Part shown: piece by piece, positions 16,796 through 25,914 of the stretch
Position numbering within the stretch: the stretch's first letter is position 1
Layout of the letters: each line of letters starts with the position of its first letter
NCBI RefSeq assembly: GCF_000814475.1
Contig: NZ_JSVC01000001.1
Location: forward strand, 62,001-126,000
Direction: 5' to 3'
Length of the DNA: 64,000 nucleotides
From: Flavihumibacter solisilvae
GTDB taxonomy: Bacteria; Bacteroidota; Bacteroidia; Chitinophagales; Chitinophagaceae
Notes under the pieces: generated by a model
Seen by the model: only the letters and a program-made list of their open reading frames with translations
The model's database searches: none
Told to the model about the DNA's origin: nothing
Program-made: the position numbers and the translations under genes

Positions 16796-18139
16796 TTAAT
16801 ATCCTTCGTTCTGTTCAATCTTCTTATTCGTCAATACTTCTGTTCCGGGAATCGGGAAAACATATTTTTTGGAATCTGAAACACCCAAAACTGCGTTAAC
16901 GCGGTTAGTGCGGATCAGGTCGAACCAGCGGTGCGGTTCAAATGCGAACTCTATCCTTCTTTCTTCTTCGATTGCAAGCAGCAATTCGTCTTTGGTTGTG
17001 GCGTTCGTTCCTGCTAGTCCTGCCCTGTCACGAACAACATCCAGGTCTTCAACTCCTTCCGTTGCCCTGTCCTGGTTTGCCCTTGCTTCTGCCCTGATCA
17101 GATACATCTCTGCGAGCCTGATGATGGGATAGTTGTCGTCTTTCGTTCCACCGAGTGCTTTGCGGAACCGGTTTCCGAATACAACACCGCCTTCTTCTGC
17201 AAGCAATACGCTACGGGTGCCGGCAACTAATGGATCTTTCAGCAGTGCTTCCAGTGCATCAGTTGGACCGGTACGATAGTACCCACCTTTAGCTGTCGGA
17301 TAGAAATAAGCAGAGAGCTCATTCCTGTCGACCTGGTTATAATCCAGTTCAAAGATCGATTCAGTATTCTTTTTTTCTGTGATGATCTTTTCGAAAGGCA
17401 TTACCAGGGAGAAATCTGTGGAGGCGTTGATCACCTCCGTTGCCATGCTTTCAGCCGTTGCCCAATCTTTCTGGTACAAGGCTACGCGGGCACGCAAAGC
17501 CTGTGCGGCTTTTTTGTGAGCGATATTGCGGTTTACCGTAGATGGTAGGTTAGATTCTGCAGCAGTAAGGTCACTAACCACCTGGGCATACACCTGGTCA
17601 ACAGTGCTACGTGCAGGGAAGGATTCGTCTGTAAGTCCGCGTGTAGGTGTAAGTACCAGCGGAACACCACCCCATGTCCTGACCATATCGAAATAAACGA
17701 GTGCACGTATGAACTGCGCCTGGCCGAGGATATTCTTACGGTCTTCGTCGGTCATGGCGGGGTCGCTGACTTTGCCCGCTGCATCGATCACATTGTTTGC
17801 AGCATTGATGGCCTGGTACATTGACTTCCAGGTAATCTCCATAGTATTGGAGGATGCGAGAACGGCATGCCCATCGAACTGCAGGTCGGTTGTACCTGCG
17901 CTATATGGTTCCACGTTATCATCTGACAACCATACTGCGTTCGGCCATTCAGCGCCGTAATATTCGATAACCTGCAGGCGGCTGTATGCCCCTGTGAGCG
18001 CGCGCTGAATGCGCTCCTTCGTTGTGAGTGCCACTTCCTCACCAATCTGGTTGACAGGCTGGATCTCCAGGAATTTCTTACAGGAAGACAGCGATACTGA
18101 AGCGATCAATATGGCACCTATATAATGTTTTGCTTTCAT
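16796..18139 (-). CDS. SusD/RagB-family glycan-binding lipoprotein
   Basis: This 447-residue protein has a lipoprotein signal (SVSLSSCKK, lipidated Cys20), which predicts outer-membrane surface exposure. The helical TPR-like core of the SusD family is recognisable from RALTGAYSRLQ, QAINAANNVID, AQFIRALVYFDMVRTWGGVPLV and the C-terminal ERRIEFAFEPHRWFDLIR. SusD proteins cap the paired SusC channel and bind oligosaccharides. It lies 22 bp downstream of the susC-like gene. At 447 residues it is at the short end for the family. Confidence 0.96.
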   Translation of the reverse strand: MKAKHYIGAILIASVSLSSCKKFLEIQPVNQIGEEVALTTKERIQRALTGAYSRLQVIEYYGAEWPNAVWLSDDNVEPYSAGTTDLQFDGHAVLASSNTMEITWKSMYQAINAANNVIDAAGKVSDPAMTDEDRKNILGQAQFIRALVYFDMVRTWGGVPLVLTPTRGLTDESFPARSTVDQVYAQVVSDLTAAESNLPSTVNRNIAHKKAAQALRARVALYQKDWATAESMATEVINASTDFSLVMPFEKIITEKKNTESIFELDYNQVDRNELSAYFYPTAKGGYYRTGPTDALEALLKDPLVAGTRSVLLAEEGGVVFGNRFRKALGGTKDDNYPIIRLAEMYLIRAEARANQDRATEGVEDLDVVRDRAGLAGTNATTKDELLLAIEEERRIEFAFEPHRWFDLIRTNRVNAVLGVSDSKKYVFPIPGTEVLTNKKIEQNEGY

Positions 18140-18161
18140 GATGTTTTGCTTTTGCGATGAA

Positions 18162-21100
18162 TTAAAATGTTACACTGATACCACCCTGGAAAGTGCGTGG
18201 CTGGGGAACGGTGAACATTTCCACACCACCAACTGTGCCTTTACCACCACCGGCATTGATCTCAGGATCAAGTCCGCTGTATTTGGTGAAAGTGAGCAGG
18301 TTAGTTCCCAGTACATAAACCCTTGCATTGCTGATACCGATCTTTTTCGTGATGTTACCCGGGATCGTGTAACCCAGAGTTACATTACGCAGTCGGGTGT
18401 AAGAACCATCTTCAAGTGCGCGGCTGGTAAACCTGCCATAGTTGTTGGAACGTTCAGCTGCTGTACCACCAACTTTCGGAATGTTGGTACGGTCGCCTGG
18501 CTTTTGCCAACGGCTCAGCTGTTCCGGATAATAGCCCCATGTTGCCTGGCCATTTGAACCATTCATCCTTGTACCACCGGAAACCATGAAAAATGTGTTC
18601 CAGTTAACGAGTTCCTGGCCCCACTCATAGTTGAAAGCAAAGGAGAAATCAAACCCTTTGTAACGGAGCGTTGAGCTGAGCCCACCAAGCAGGTTAGGCT
18701 GGTTTGATCCGAGGATGCTGCGGTCATCATCGTTGATGATACCGTTCTTGTCGCGGTCAGTGTATACTGCGTTACCAGTCTGCTCATCAACCCGCTCCTG
18801 GTTCCACAGCCAGAAGCCGTTTACAGGATGTCCCTCCTGGAAGAGAATGAAGCGCCTGCTGAATGGCTCGAAATAAGGAGCATCGAGTCTTTCGATCATG
18901 TTCTTATTGTGAGCTACGTTGAAGTTCACATCCCAACGGAAATCTTTTGTTCTCACGATTCCAGCGTTGATAGAAACTTCCACTCCTTTGTTGCTGATGT
19001 CACCGCCATTGTATGCCATCGTGCTGAAACCTGTTGACATTGGCACCGGCTTATTCAGCAAAACGCCGTTGGTCATTTTGTCGTAGTAGTTTACTTCAGC
19101 TTCAATACGGTTGTTGAGGAAGCCGAATTCAAGACCGATGTTGAATTGTTTGGTTTGTTCCCATTTCAGGTTTGGGTTAGCGATCTGCGAAGGCATTGTT
19201 CCCGGCTGCATGAGGTAGTTGTCGTTACCTACCCACAGACCGCGGCTTGCATATTCGCTGATGGTTTCCTGTGAACCAGTGATACCATAGCTGGTCTTGA
19301 ATTTCAGGTTGGAGAACAATTCCTGGTTTTGCATGAAGTCTTCATTAATCACCCTCCAGGCAAAACCGGCAGAAGGGAAGAAGCCCCAGCGATTGTTGGC
19401 ACCGAAGCGGCTTGATGCATCGCCTCGTGCACTCACATCAAAGATGTACTTTTCGTTGAGGGAATAGTCTACACGGCCGAAGAATGAAACGAGGGCACTT
19501 TGTGTTTCGCCGCCATTCCAGCCGGTTGATTGTGCAGCTGAACTGATGTTACGCAAGTCGTCATTTGGGAAGTTAGAAGCACTAACCCCAAAGTATTTGG
19601 TGGTGGTCTGCTGAACTGTGTTACCTGCGAGGAAGTTAAAGTTGTGCTGAGCTGAGGGACGCCAGTTATATCGCAGCGTTTGTTCGTTGATCCAGGTAAC
19701 CTGGCGGTTGCTTTGTTCGTAAGCATTTGCAACGGAGCCTGGTCCATTCAGCTTAGTGCTGCTGAACGCACGGTTGTTGGCGTCATTGAAATCTAGGCTC
19801 CAGCTGCTCTTGAAAAGAAGTTTAGGAAGCACTTCCCACTCACCATAGATATTTCCGATGTACCTGATACCGGTAGAAGTTTCATCGCTTTCATTGATGA
19901 GGGCGATGGCGTTATTACCTACAGGTCCACGGAAGTATGTGCCATCGGGGTTGTAAGTGGGATAAATGGTTGAGTTACCAAGTCCCATAAGCAGCAAACC
20001 ACCACCAGAGTTGTCATTGGGCACGATCTTGCGGAAGTTGCGAAGAATGGTATTTGATGTGCTGATCTTGAATTTGCTGGTCAGCTGGTTATCGAGGTTA
20101 AGCCTGAAGGTAGCGCGATTGAATTCCTGCGGCTTCAGAATACCTTCCTGGTTGAAATAGGAACCGCCGATAAAGTAAGAAGTTTTTGCATCGCCCCCTG
20201 TAACGCTTAGGTCAATATTGGATGTTGCTGCTGAACGGAACAAATCATTTACACGATTATACGTTTTAAGCGATGAAGGGTCTTGATAAGGAACTTTTGC
20301 GGGGTCTTTTCCATCATTGATCCAGATCTCGTTGAGGAGCTCTGCAGTTTGCGGAGCGTCGATCAGTTCAGGAAGTTTGGTGGCTTTTGACTGCCCATAG
20401 TATGCGTTCACACTTACCTGTGCTTTCTTGTTCCTTGATCCGCGTTTTGTAGTGATGATCACAACACCATTGGCACCACGGCTTCCGTAGATCGCAGTGC
20501 TGTTCGCATCTTTCAGTACTTCAACAGAAGCGATATCAGCCGGGTTGATGTCTGCGAGCGGGTTAGCTATCTGCTGTTCTGTTCCATAACCTGCAGGTCC
20601 GAGTGGTGTGGTATTCATGAATACACCATCAATGATATACAGTGGTTGAGATGCCGGTGAACCTGCAGAGAACGAAGAAGTTCCGCGAACCCTTACTGTT
20701 ACACCACCACCTGGAGTTCCACTCTGGCTGGAAATCTGCACACCTGCTGCTTTTCCCTGCAACAGCTGGTCAGCGCTTGCCATTGGCATGTTTCTGATCT
20801 CTTCTGCATTTACGCGGGCAACAGAACCGGTGAGATCTTTTTTACTTTTCCTGCCATAACCTACTACAACAACATCTTCTTCCTGATCGGCAGCAAGATC
20901 AAGAGAGATAACCAGGTTATCGTTTCCGCCTACCTGAATCTCCCTGTTGGCATATCCAATGCTGGAGATGATTATTCGTGCGTTGTTGCCGGAAACTGTA
21001 ATTGAGAAATTTCCTTCCGCATCTGATGCTGTTCCCTGCTGTGAACCTTTCACACTGACAGTTGCACCCTGGATCGCTGATCCATCTTTGTTGCTGCGCA

Positions 21101-21200
21101 CTTTTCCCCTGATTGTTTTCTGTTGCGCCCAAACACTGGCGGTGCAACAAACCAGGACAAGCATGGTGCAAGCAATTCGCTTTAAAAATGATTTACCCAT
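18162..21200 (-). CDS. SusC/RagA-family TonB-linked outer-membrane transporter
   Basis: This 1012-residue protein has a signal peptide and an N-terminal carboxypeptidase-D-like beta-sandwich (about 28-105; GKVRSNKDGSAIQGATVSVK). A DVVVVGYG TonB-box region follows, then a plug domain with the typical SusC signature IASVEVLKDANSTAIYGSRG, and a 22-strand barrel ending in a C-terminal aromatic residue. It imports oligosaccharides across the outer membrane with the adjacent SusD-like lipoprotein. It is the first gene of a five-gene operon ending at the 8586-8631 terminator. A palindromic site matching the LacI-gene operator lies 91-106 bases upstream of the start. Confidence 0.97.
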   Translation of the reverse strand: MGKSFLKRIACTMLVLVCCTASVWAQQKTIRGKVRSNKDGSAIQGATVSVKGSQQGTASDAEGNFSITVSGNNARIIISSIGYANREIQVGGNDNLVISLDLAADQEEDVVVVGYGRKSKKDLTGSVARVNAEEIRNMPMASADQLLQGKAAGVQISSQSGTPGGGVTVRVRGTSSFSAGSPASQPLYIIDGVFMNTTPLGPAGYGTEQQIANPLADINPADIASVEVLKDANSTAIYGSRGANGVVIITTKRGSRNKKAQVSVNAYYGQSKATKLPELIDAPQTAELLNEIWINDGKDPAKVPYQDPSSLKTYNRVNDLFRSAATSNIDLSVTGGDAKTSYFIGGSYFNQEGILKPQEFNRATFRLNLDNQLTSKFKISTSNTILRNFRKIVPNDNSGGGLLLMGLGNSTIYPTYNPDGTYFRGPVGNNAIALINESDETSTGIRYIGNIYGEWEVLPKLLFKSSWSLDFNDANNRAFSSTKLNGPGSVANAYEQSNRQVTWINEQTLRYNWRPSAQHNFNFLAGNTVQQTTTKYFGVSASNFPNDDLRNISSAAQSTGWNGGETQSALVSFFGRVDYSLNEKYIFDVSARGDASSRFGANNRWGFFPSAGFAWRVINEDFMQNQELFSNLKFKTSYGITGSQETISEYASRGLWVGNDNYLMQPGTMPSQIANPNLKWEQTKQFNIGLEFGFLNNRIEAEVNYYDKMTNGVLLNKPVPMSTGFSTMAYNGGDISNKGVEVSINAGIVRTKDFRWDVNFNVAHNKNMIERLDAPYFEPFSRRFILFQEGHPVNGFWLWNQERVDEQTGNAVYTDRDKNGIINDDDRSILGSNQPNLLGGLSSTLRYKGFDFSFAFNYEWGQELVNWNTFFMVSGGTRMNGSNGQATWGYYPEQLSRWQKPGDRTNIPKVGGTAAERSNNYGRFTSRALEDGSYTRLRNVTLGYTIPGNITKKIGISNARVYVLGTNLLTFTKYSGLDPEINAGGGKGTVGGVEMFTVPQPRTFQGGISVTF

Positions 21201-21290
21201 AGCAGTTTAGTTTTTAAAAATTTGCCTGACTAAATTAATTGCCTGCACACTTTAAAATTTTTTTTGAGGCCTGTTTCTTGCTTTTGGGAA

Positions 21291-21306
21291 CCGGCAACGT
21301 TCTCGG
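21291..21306 (-). promoter_or_regulatory. Candidate LacI-type operator upstream of susC
   Basis: The sequence CCGGCAACGTTCTCGG matches the reverse complement of the palindrome at 23507-23522 in 14 of 16 positions and keeps the AACGTT centre. It lies about 91 bp upstream of the susC start in a 207-bp intergenic region. Two sites with the same core in the only two regulatory regions of this PUL suggest shared control by the local LacI protein. Inference from sequence match and position. Confidence 0.6.
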
Positions 21307-21357
21307 AAAATCAAACAGATGGGAGTTCTTTACCATACAGCATTTGCTGGAAATCAA

Positions 21358-21384
21358 AAGGCTTCTCCATAGCGGAGAAGCCTT
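21358..21384 (-). terminator. Terminator after the DUF1680 glycosidase gene
   Basis: An 11-bp perfect stem (AAGGCTTCTCC / GGAGAAGCCTT) with a 5-nt loop begins 24 bases after the stop of the minus-strand glycosidase gene and is followed by CTTTTGATTT on that strand. It separates this transcription unit from the susC promoter region. Confidence 0.85.
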
Positions 21385-21407
21385 AACACAAAAAGTAATA
21401 TAAAATG

Positions 21408-23423
21408 TTACTGAACTACAGGAAATTGACTTATTCGCAACGTAGTGCAACCATAAGGCAGTAATTCAATCTCTTCTTCGGGTGTTTCTTTCAAATACTT
21501 GATTCCGCTGTATGGAACCGGGCCTGCGCCATCGTTATACAACTGCCACTCAGGTATCCTTTTTCCTTTTGCTTTCAATGTAACCGGTGCGTTTTCAAGG
21601 TTCCATGGATTGCCATTAACCGGTTTCACTTTTCGGAACTGGAAGACACTATCCATCCTTTTTACCGCGAGATCTGTAAGCCCGTAGTTCCAGGGAGTTG
21701 AAGGATGAACTTCGCGGAAGTTGCCATACTTGTCCTGGTTTTTTACTTCTTTCCAGTTCTCACCAATCTTCAACGCATAAACAAGCGGGCCTCTTTCTAC
21801 TACAACCGACTGGTTGAATAATCTTGAGTTGCTCAGGTGCATGGGCAGTTCCAATGTAACCACGTCCTTATCTTTCCATTTTCTTGTAAGTTTAACCACC
21901 TGGTTTCCATCAGCTTTCATCCACAATTCTCCATTCACATAAATGTTGGCTTTCTTACACCAGCCGGGAATGCGAAGGTGCATGGGGAAGAGCACTTGGT
22001 GCTTCGAATTGTACGTAAATTTCACTTTATCGTCGAACGGGTATTCTGTTTCTTCTGTGAACTTTACTTCTTTTCCGTCGGCAACTTTTACGGTTACTTC
22101 AGAAGAAGCATATTGAAGTGCGGCGACTCCTTTATCAGCTGTCGCGTGCCACAGCTGTTGCACGAACTTCGGCCAGCCCTGGTGCATGTTGGTAGTACAG
22201 CAGGGAAAGCCGGTAAGCAATCCGAAACACTGGTCTGTACCATCATAGTTGGTTACGAAGTTGCGGTGGTGACGACTTACCATCACCTGGTTGGCCTGTT
22301 GGTAATACTGGCGCGTTGCATAGTCGTCGCTTACCTGCGTTGGCAGTGCATTGAAAACAATTTTTTCGAGGTAGTCCATTTGCGAAACATCGCCGGTGAT
22401 AGTGATCATATTCTCGAGCGAATACATCATTTCAACAGCGGTACACAATTCAGATCCGAGGTTGGGATCGTTACCACGTGTGAGTTCATCGGCGCCATAT
22501 AGTCCATGTGCCTGAGCCTGATATGTACGGATATCCTGGAAGGCCTTCTTAACTGCGTCGAGGTAATGTTGTGAAGGTTGTTGCTGGTAGTAGATCACCG
22601 GCTCCTTGATCCCCTGCGCAAGGTTCACGCCATGGAATTTGAAATTGGTTGCGAGGTTGTTGGTGTAAAGGAAGGTATTGGTCCAGTCGAAAGATTGTTT
22701 GTGGATCATCTCTGCGAGTTCGAGGAGGAATTTTTCGCCGGTCACATTGTACAGCCACTGAACTATGACCAGGTTATCGCCACCGCGCTGCGAGCCCCAC
22801 CAACTGTAATGACCAAGCGGAGTCACAGGGAGAGTTTTTAGCTGGTAACGCGCATACCTCAGCATCAGGTCAATGACACGCTGATCGCCGGTAGCCATAT
22901 AGTATTGCTGCAAAACTTTAAGCATCACCATTTTAGGCCACCAGTCACGGGCGCGATCGCGCTGAAGTCCGGGCTCGGGTGAAGGTTCCTTTTCGGGTGG
23001 GATGGGTCCGAAATAGCCGTCTGCCATCTGGTTGGCGATTGACCATTCGATCCAGGGCTGCAATTTCTTTTGCAGTGATTTGTCGTCGAGAATATATGCA
23101 AGGGGTGCAAGACCGTCGAGCCAGTAAGGACCTCTTTCCCACACATCACCGTCTCCACCGAGCCAGCCATTTCTTTTTCCCAGAACTGTAGGATAAAGTT
23201 CATCGAGATTACCGCACATTCCATCTTTCATCTTTACGAGGTTCTCTTTCAGCCATCCTTTTGGCTGAATGCTGCCAAATGGCAGGTCGAGGTACGGTTT
23301 TTCACGGAGCGGCAGCCTGTTCTGAAGGTAGTTCGGTAGCGTATCACCACTGCTTTGATGAGCGCCGGCCTGCACAGTCGCAGTCAGAAACATCATTGAG
23401 GTGAAAAATAACTTAGCTTTCAT
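21408..23423 (-). CDS. Secreted DUF1680/GH127-like glycoside hydrolase
   Basis: This 671-residue protein starts at the ATG at 23423 (MKAKLFFTSMMFLTATVQAG, a signal peptide); an upstream in-frame ATG would add 12 residues. It belongs to the DUF1680 superfamily, but differs clearly from the GH127 enzyme of the same locus. The putative zinc-thiolate site is conserved: SELCTAVE gives Glu325 and Cys327, and GFPCCTTNMHQ gives Cys408 and Cys409. The tryptophan-rich WERGPYWLDGLAPLAY near the N-terminus is a marker of this subgroup. It probably acts on L-arabinofuranosides or related furanosides in the periplasm. It is transcribed alone, divergently from the LacI regulator. Confidence 0.85.
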   Translation of the reverse strand: MKAKLFFTSMMFLTATVQAGAHQSSGDTLPNYLQNRLPLREKPYLDLPFGSIQPKGWLKENLVKMKDGMCGNLDELYPTVLGKRNGWLGGDGDVWERGPYWLDGLAPLAYILDDKSLQKKLQPWIEWSIANQMADGYFGPIPPEKEPSPEPGLQRDRARDWWPKMVMLKVLQQYYMATGDQRVIDLMLRYARYQLKTLPVTPLGHYSWWGSQRGGDNLVIVQWLYNVTGEKFLLELAEMIHKQSFDWTNTFLYTNNLATNFKFHGVNLAQGIKEPVIYYQQQPSQHYLDAVKKAFQDIRTYQAQAHGLYGADELTRGNDPNLGSELCTAVEMMYSLENMITITGDVSQMDYLEKIVFNALPTQVSDDYATRQYYQQANQVMVSRHHRNFVTNYDGTDQCFGLLTGFPCCTTNMHQGWPKFVQQLWHATADKGVAALQYASSEVTVKVADGKEVKFTEETEYPFDDKVKFTYNSKHQVLFPMHLRIPGWCKKANIYVNGELWMKADGNQVVKLTRKWKDKDVVTLELPMHLSNSRLFNQSVVVERGPLVYALKIGENWKEVKNQDKYGNFREVHPSTPWNYGLTDLAVKRMDSVFQFRKVKPVNGNPWNLENAPVTLKAKGKRIPEWQLYNDGAGPVPYSGIKYLKETPEEEIELLPYGCTTLRISQFPVVQ

Positions 23424-23506
23424 GCTGAATAAATTTTCTATAAAACTTGAGGGGCTCAAATTAGTTATTCATAAACGTGGATGTACGAATTGAGCGACCG
23501 GGAACT

Positions 23507-23530
23507 CCGGTAACGTTGCCGGGATTTTTG
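23507..23530 (+). promoter_or_regulatory. LacI-type palindromic operator and -7 element of the lacI-like gene
   Basis: CCGGTAACGTTGCCGG (23507-23522) is a palindrome with one mismatched base pair, with the central AACGTT usual for LacI-family operators. It abuts GATTTTTG (23523-23530), which matches the Bacteroidota -7 consensus TAnnTTTG at 5 of its 6 defined positions, 14 bases before the start codon. A bound repressor would block lacI transcription (autoregulation) and could affect the divergent DUF1680 gene. An AAGGAG sequence lies at 23531-23536. Confidence 0.65.
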
Positions 23531-23543
23531 AAGGAGATAAGTA

Positions 23544-24545
23544 ATGATCAAACCAGTAACGATTAAAGATCTTGCCAGGCAGTTGAATATTTCCATTTCA
23601 ACGGTATCGAGAGCTTTACGGAATGCGAATGACATCAACCCTGATACAAAGGAAACCGTGTTGAAACTTGCGCGGGAACTTGAATACGAGCCCAATTTCA
23701 TTGCACAGAGTCTTGTCAAGAAACAGACCAGGATCATTGGAGTAGTTGTGCCATTGATCAATTCAAATTATTTTTCTGAAGCACTTAGCGGAATGACCGA
23801 CCTGGCCATCGAACAGAATTACCATCTCATGATCTGCCAGAGCAATGAGCGGGTTGACCTGGAAAATAAAAGCATCCGCAAACTGGTGGCATGCAATATC
23901 AACGGGTTGCTGATTTCAGTATCGAAGGATACCAAATCGCCGGAAGTAATCAGGGAAGCGCAGAATAAGAATATTCCTGTTGTGATGTTTGACCGCATCA
24001 TACCCGAAGTGAGCTGCACAAAAGTGATCGTTGATGAATATGAAGGTGCATATAAGGCTGTGGAGCATCTAATCCGCAAGGGATGCAAAAAAATAGCCCA
24101 CATAGGCGGACCACGCGACCTGTCCGTTTCGAAAAAGAGGAAACAGGGATATCTTGATGCGTTGCGTGATTACAAAATAGAAGACGATCCCAAACTTATC
24201 ATCCATTGCAAGTCTTTTGAAGAGGATGCATCCAACGCGATCCGGAAGGTCCTGGCGGAAAGCCCGGATGCAATATTCTGCATCAATGATCTTACAGCAA
24301 TCATGGCAATCCAGTATGCGCGCAAAAAGGGCTTTTCGATTCCAGGCGATATACGCATAGTGGGATTTAATAACGACCCGGTAAGCGGAGTAGTGCAGCC
24401 GGCATTAACGACTGTAATGCAACCGGGTTATGAGGTGGGTAAACTGGCGATGGGGGTGTTGATTGATGAGATTGAGAAGAAGACTGCGAAGCATAAACTA
24501 TTTACGCTTCGCACAAGACTGGTTACGCGACTGTCGAGCAGGTAG
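23544..24545 (+). CDS. LacI-family transcriptional regulator of the PUL
   Basis: This 333-residue protein has an N-terminal LacI HTH (residues 5-51: VTIKDLARQLNISISTVSRA) with the hinge helix LEYEPNFIAQSL. A type I periplasmic-binding-protein-like effector domain follows (RIIGVVVPLINSNYFSEAL to the end). It is divergent from the DUF1680 glycosidase, and an operator-like palindrome precedes both it and susC. The effector is probably a sugar released by the locus enzymes, such as L-arabinose or an arabino-oligosaccharide; that is inference. Length is typical of the family. Confidence 0.95.
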   Translation: MIKPVTIKDLARQLNISISTVSRALRNANDINPDTKETVLKLARELEYEPNFIAQSLVKKQTRIIGVVVPLINSNYFSEALSGMTDLAIEQNYHLMICQSNERVDLENKSIRKLVACNINGLLISVSKDTKSPEVIREAQNKNIPVVMFDRIIPEVSCTKVIVDEYEGAYKAVEHLIRKGCKKIAHIGGPRDLSVSKKRKQGYLDALRDYKIEDDPKLIIHCKSFEEDASNAIRKVLAESPDAIFCINDLTAIMAIQYARKKGFSIPGDIRIVGFNNDPVSGVVQPALTTVMQPGYEVGKLAMGVLIDEIEKKTAKHKLFTLRTRLVTRLSSR

Positions 24546-24575
24546 ACCGTCAACAGAGATAGTTTCAATTTATTC

Positions 24576-24863
24576 TTAATCAAAATCAAAAAGATCGCCC
24601 AAAAAGCCTCCTCTCTTTTTATACGGTTTATTGCTATGCTCCCTTTTATGCCTGCCGAAAAAATCATCATTTAGGTCAGTGTCATCATAACGGTTGGGTT
24701 TTTGTAGCTGTTGCTGACTGGATTGATCAACAAAAGATCTTTCAATGATTTTATCCAGTTCCCCTTTGTCAAGCCATACACCGCGGCACTTTGGGCAATA
24801 GTCAATTTCGATTCCCTGTCTTTCGGTCATTACAAGTGTTTCATCACAATTCGGACATTTCAT
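24576..24863 (-). CDS. Zinc-ribbon (zf-TFIIB) protein
   Basis: This 95-residue protein has an N-terminal TFIIB-type zinc ribbon: CPNC at residues 3-6 and CPKC at 23-26, followed by the GVWLDKGELDKII helix that defines the zf-TFIIB family. The C-terminal half is charged, low in complexity and ends in an acidic FDFD. Function in bacteria is unknown; members are small cytosolic proteins. It converges with the LacI gene, with 30 bp between the stop codons. Confidence 0.88.
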   Translation of the reverse strand: MKCPNCDETLVMTERQGIEIDYCPKCRGVWLDKGELDKIIERSFVDQSSQQQLQKPNRYDDTDLNDDFFGRHKREHSNKPYKKRGGFLGDLFDFD

Positions 24864-24974
24864 AATGGTTGTTTTTTATTTAAAAGATTATTGCGCGGAT
24901 GCCAATATGACGGCATCCAGGGGCTAACGGATACCGGCCCTGGGGTTAAAAAGAAGTTTTTCAGGCATTCTATT

Positions 24975-25009
24975 CCTCCACTCATCCTCCACTCATCCTC
25001 CACTCATCC
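24975..25009. repeat. 11-bp tandem repeat (three units)
   Basis: The unit CCTCCACTCAT occurs three times without a mismatch (24975-25007), followed by a partial fourth unit. It lies in the 218-bp interval between the zinc-ribbon gene start and the TerC gene end, which otherwise shows no gene. The unit length equals about one helical turn. Confidence 0.9.
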
Positions 25010-25081
25010 AATACTCAGGGTATTACCAGGAATTGCCGGATTTATGCCCCTGCCTTTTTGGCAAAAAACTCAGCGTCCGGA

Positions 25082-25879
25082 TCATTCCTCTTCGACCTTT
25101 AAATTCTCAGGCTGTGGGTTCAGCTGTACATTTTCAGCCTTCCGGCGAAGGCGGATGTTCAGCATTTCAACACCAAGCGAGAAGCCAAGGCAGGAATAGA
25201 TGATGCTTTTGCTGACTTCCTGGTGGAGGCCGCTTGCGATCAGTACGACGCCGATTACCACGAGGAACGACAGGGCGAGCATCTGCAGGGTGGGCTGTCG
25301 GTTGATCAGGGTCGTTACCGGGCCGGCAAACAGCATCATGATGGCAATGGATACGACAACGGCAATGATCATGATGAGCACATTATCGACCAGTCCGACC
25401 GCTGTCAGGATGGAATCAAATGAGAAGACCGCATCGACCAGCACGATCTGGAAGATGACATTGGAAAAACCGATGGCTTTCCGGCCGCTTTCCTTTTCAT
25501 GAGCGCCGCTATCCTTCTGGAGCTTATGGTGGATCTCAAGTGTACTTTTGACGATCAGGAAGACGCCGCCTGCTATAAGTATTAGATCCTTCACACTCAA
25601 CGGGATGCCGGCGGACTCACCGGAAATTGACGGAATGGTGAACAGGGGGTCCTTAAGGCTGATGATCCAGTTGATGCTGAGCAGCAGTCCCACCCGGAAT
25701 ACCATAGCCAGCAACAGACCGATATTACGGGCTCTCCGCTGTTGGCTTTTGGGCAATTTGCCGGCAACTATGGAAATAAAAATGATATTATCGATCCCCA
25801 GTACGATCTCAAGAAAGCTGAGGGTAAGTAAGCTGATCCATACCCCAGGGTTTGCAAAGTCGGGTATTATAAAGTCCAT
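25082..25879 (-). CDS. TerC-family integral membrane protein
   Basis: This 265-residue protein has about seven transmembrane segments. TerC hallmarks are LEIVLGIDNIIFISI near residue 24 and VDAVFSFDSI in the middle, both contributing membrane acidic residues thought to bind metal. TerC/Alx/MeeF/YkoY relatives export manganese or support metalation of exported proteins; tellurite resistance is the historical name. The C-terminus is acidic and cytosolic (ENLKVEEE). It lies 35 bp downstream of the DedA gene on the same strand, so the two may be cotranscribed. Confidence 0.93.
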   Translation of the reverse strand: MDFIIPDFANPGVWISLLTLSFLEIVLGIDNIIFISIVAGKLPKSQQRRARNIGLLLAMVFRVGLLLSINWIISLKDPLFTIPSISGESAGIPLSVKDLILIAGGVFLIVKSTLEIHHKLQKDSGAHEKESGRKAIGFSNVIFQIVLVDAVFSFDSILTAVGLVDNVLIMIIAVVVSIAIMMLFAGPVTTLINRQPTLQMLALSFLVVIGVVLIASGLHQEVSKSIIYSCLGFSLGVEMLNIRLRRKAENVQLNPQPENLKVEEE

Positions 25880-25914
25880 AACCTAAATTTTTTCAGTGAA
25901 TAAAGTTAGTGCGG

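Noticed and set aside
24975-25009. CRISPR-like repeats
   Set aside because: The 11-bp units are contiguous without spacers, as are the units at 60126; no cas gene is present.
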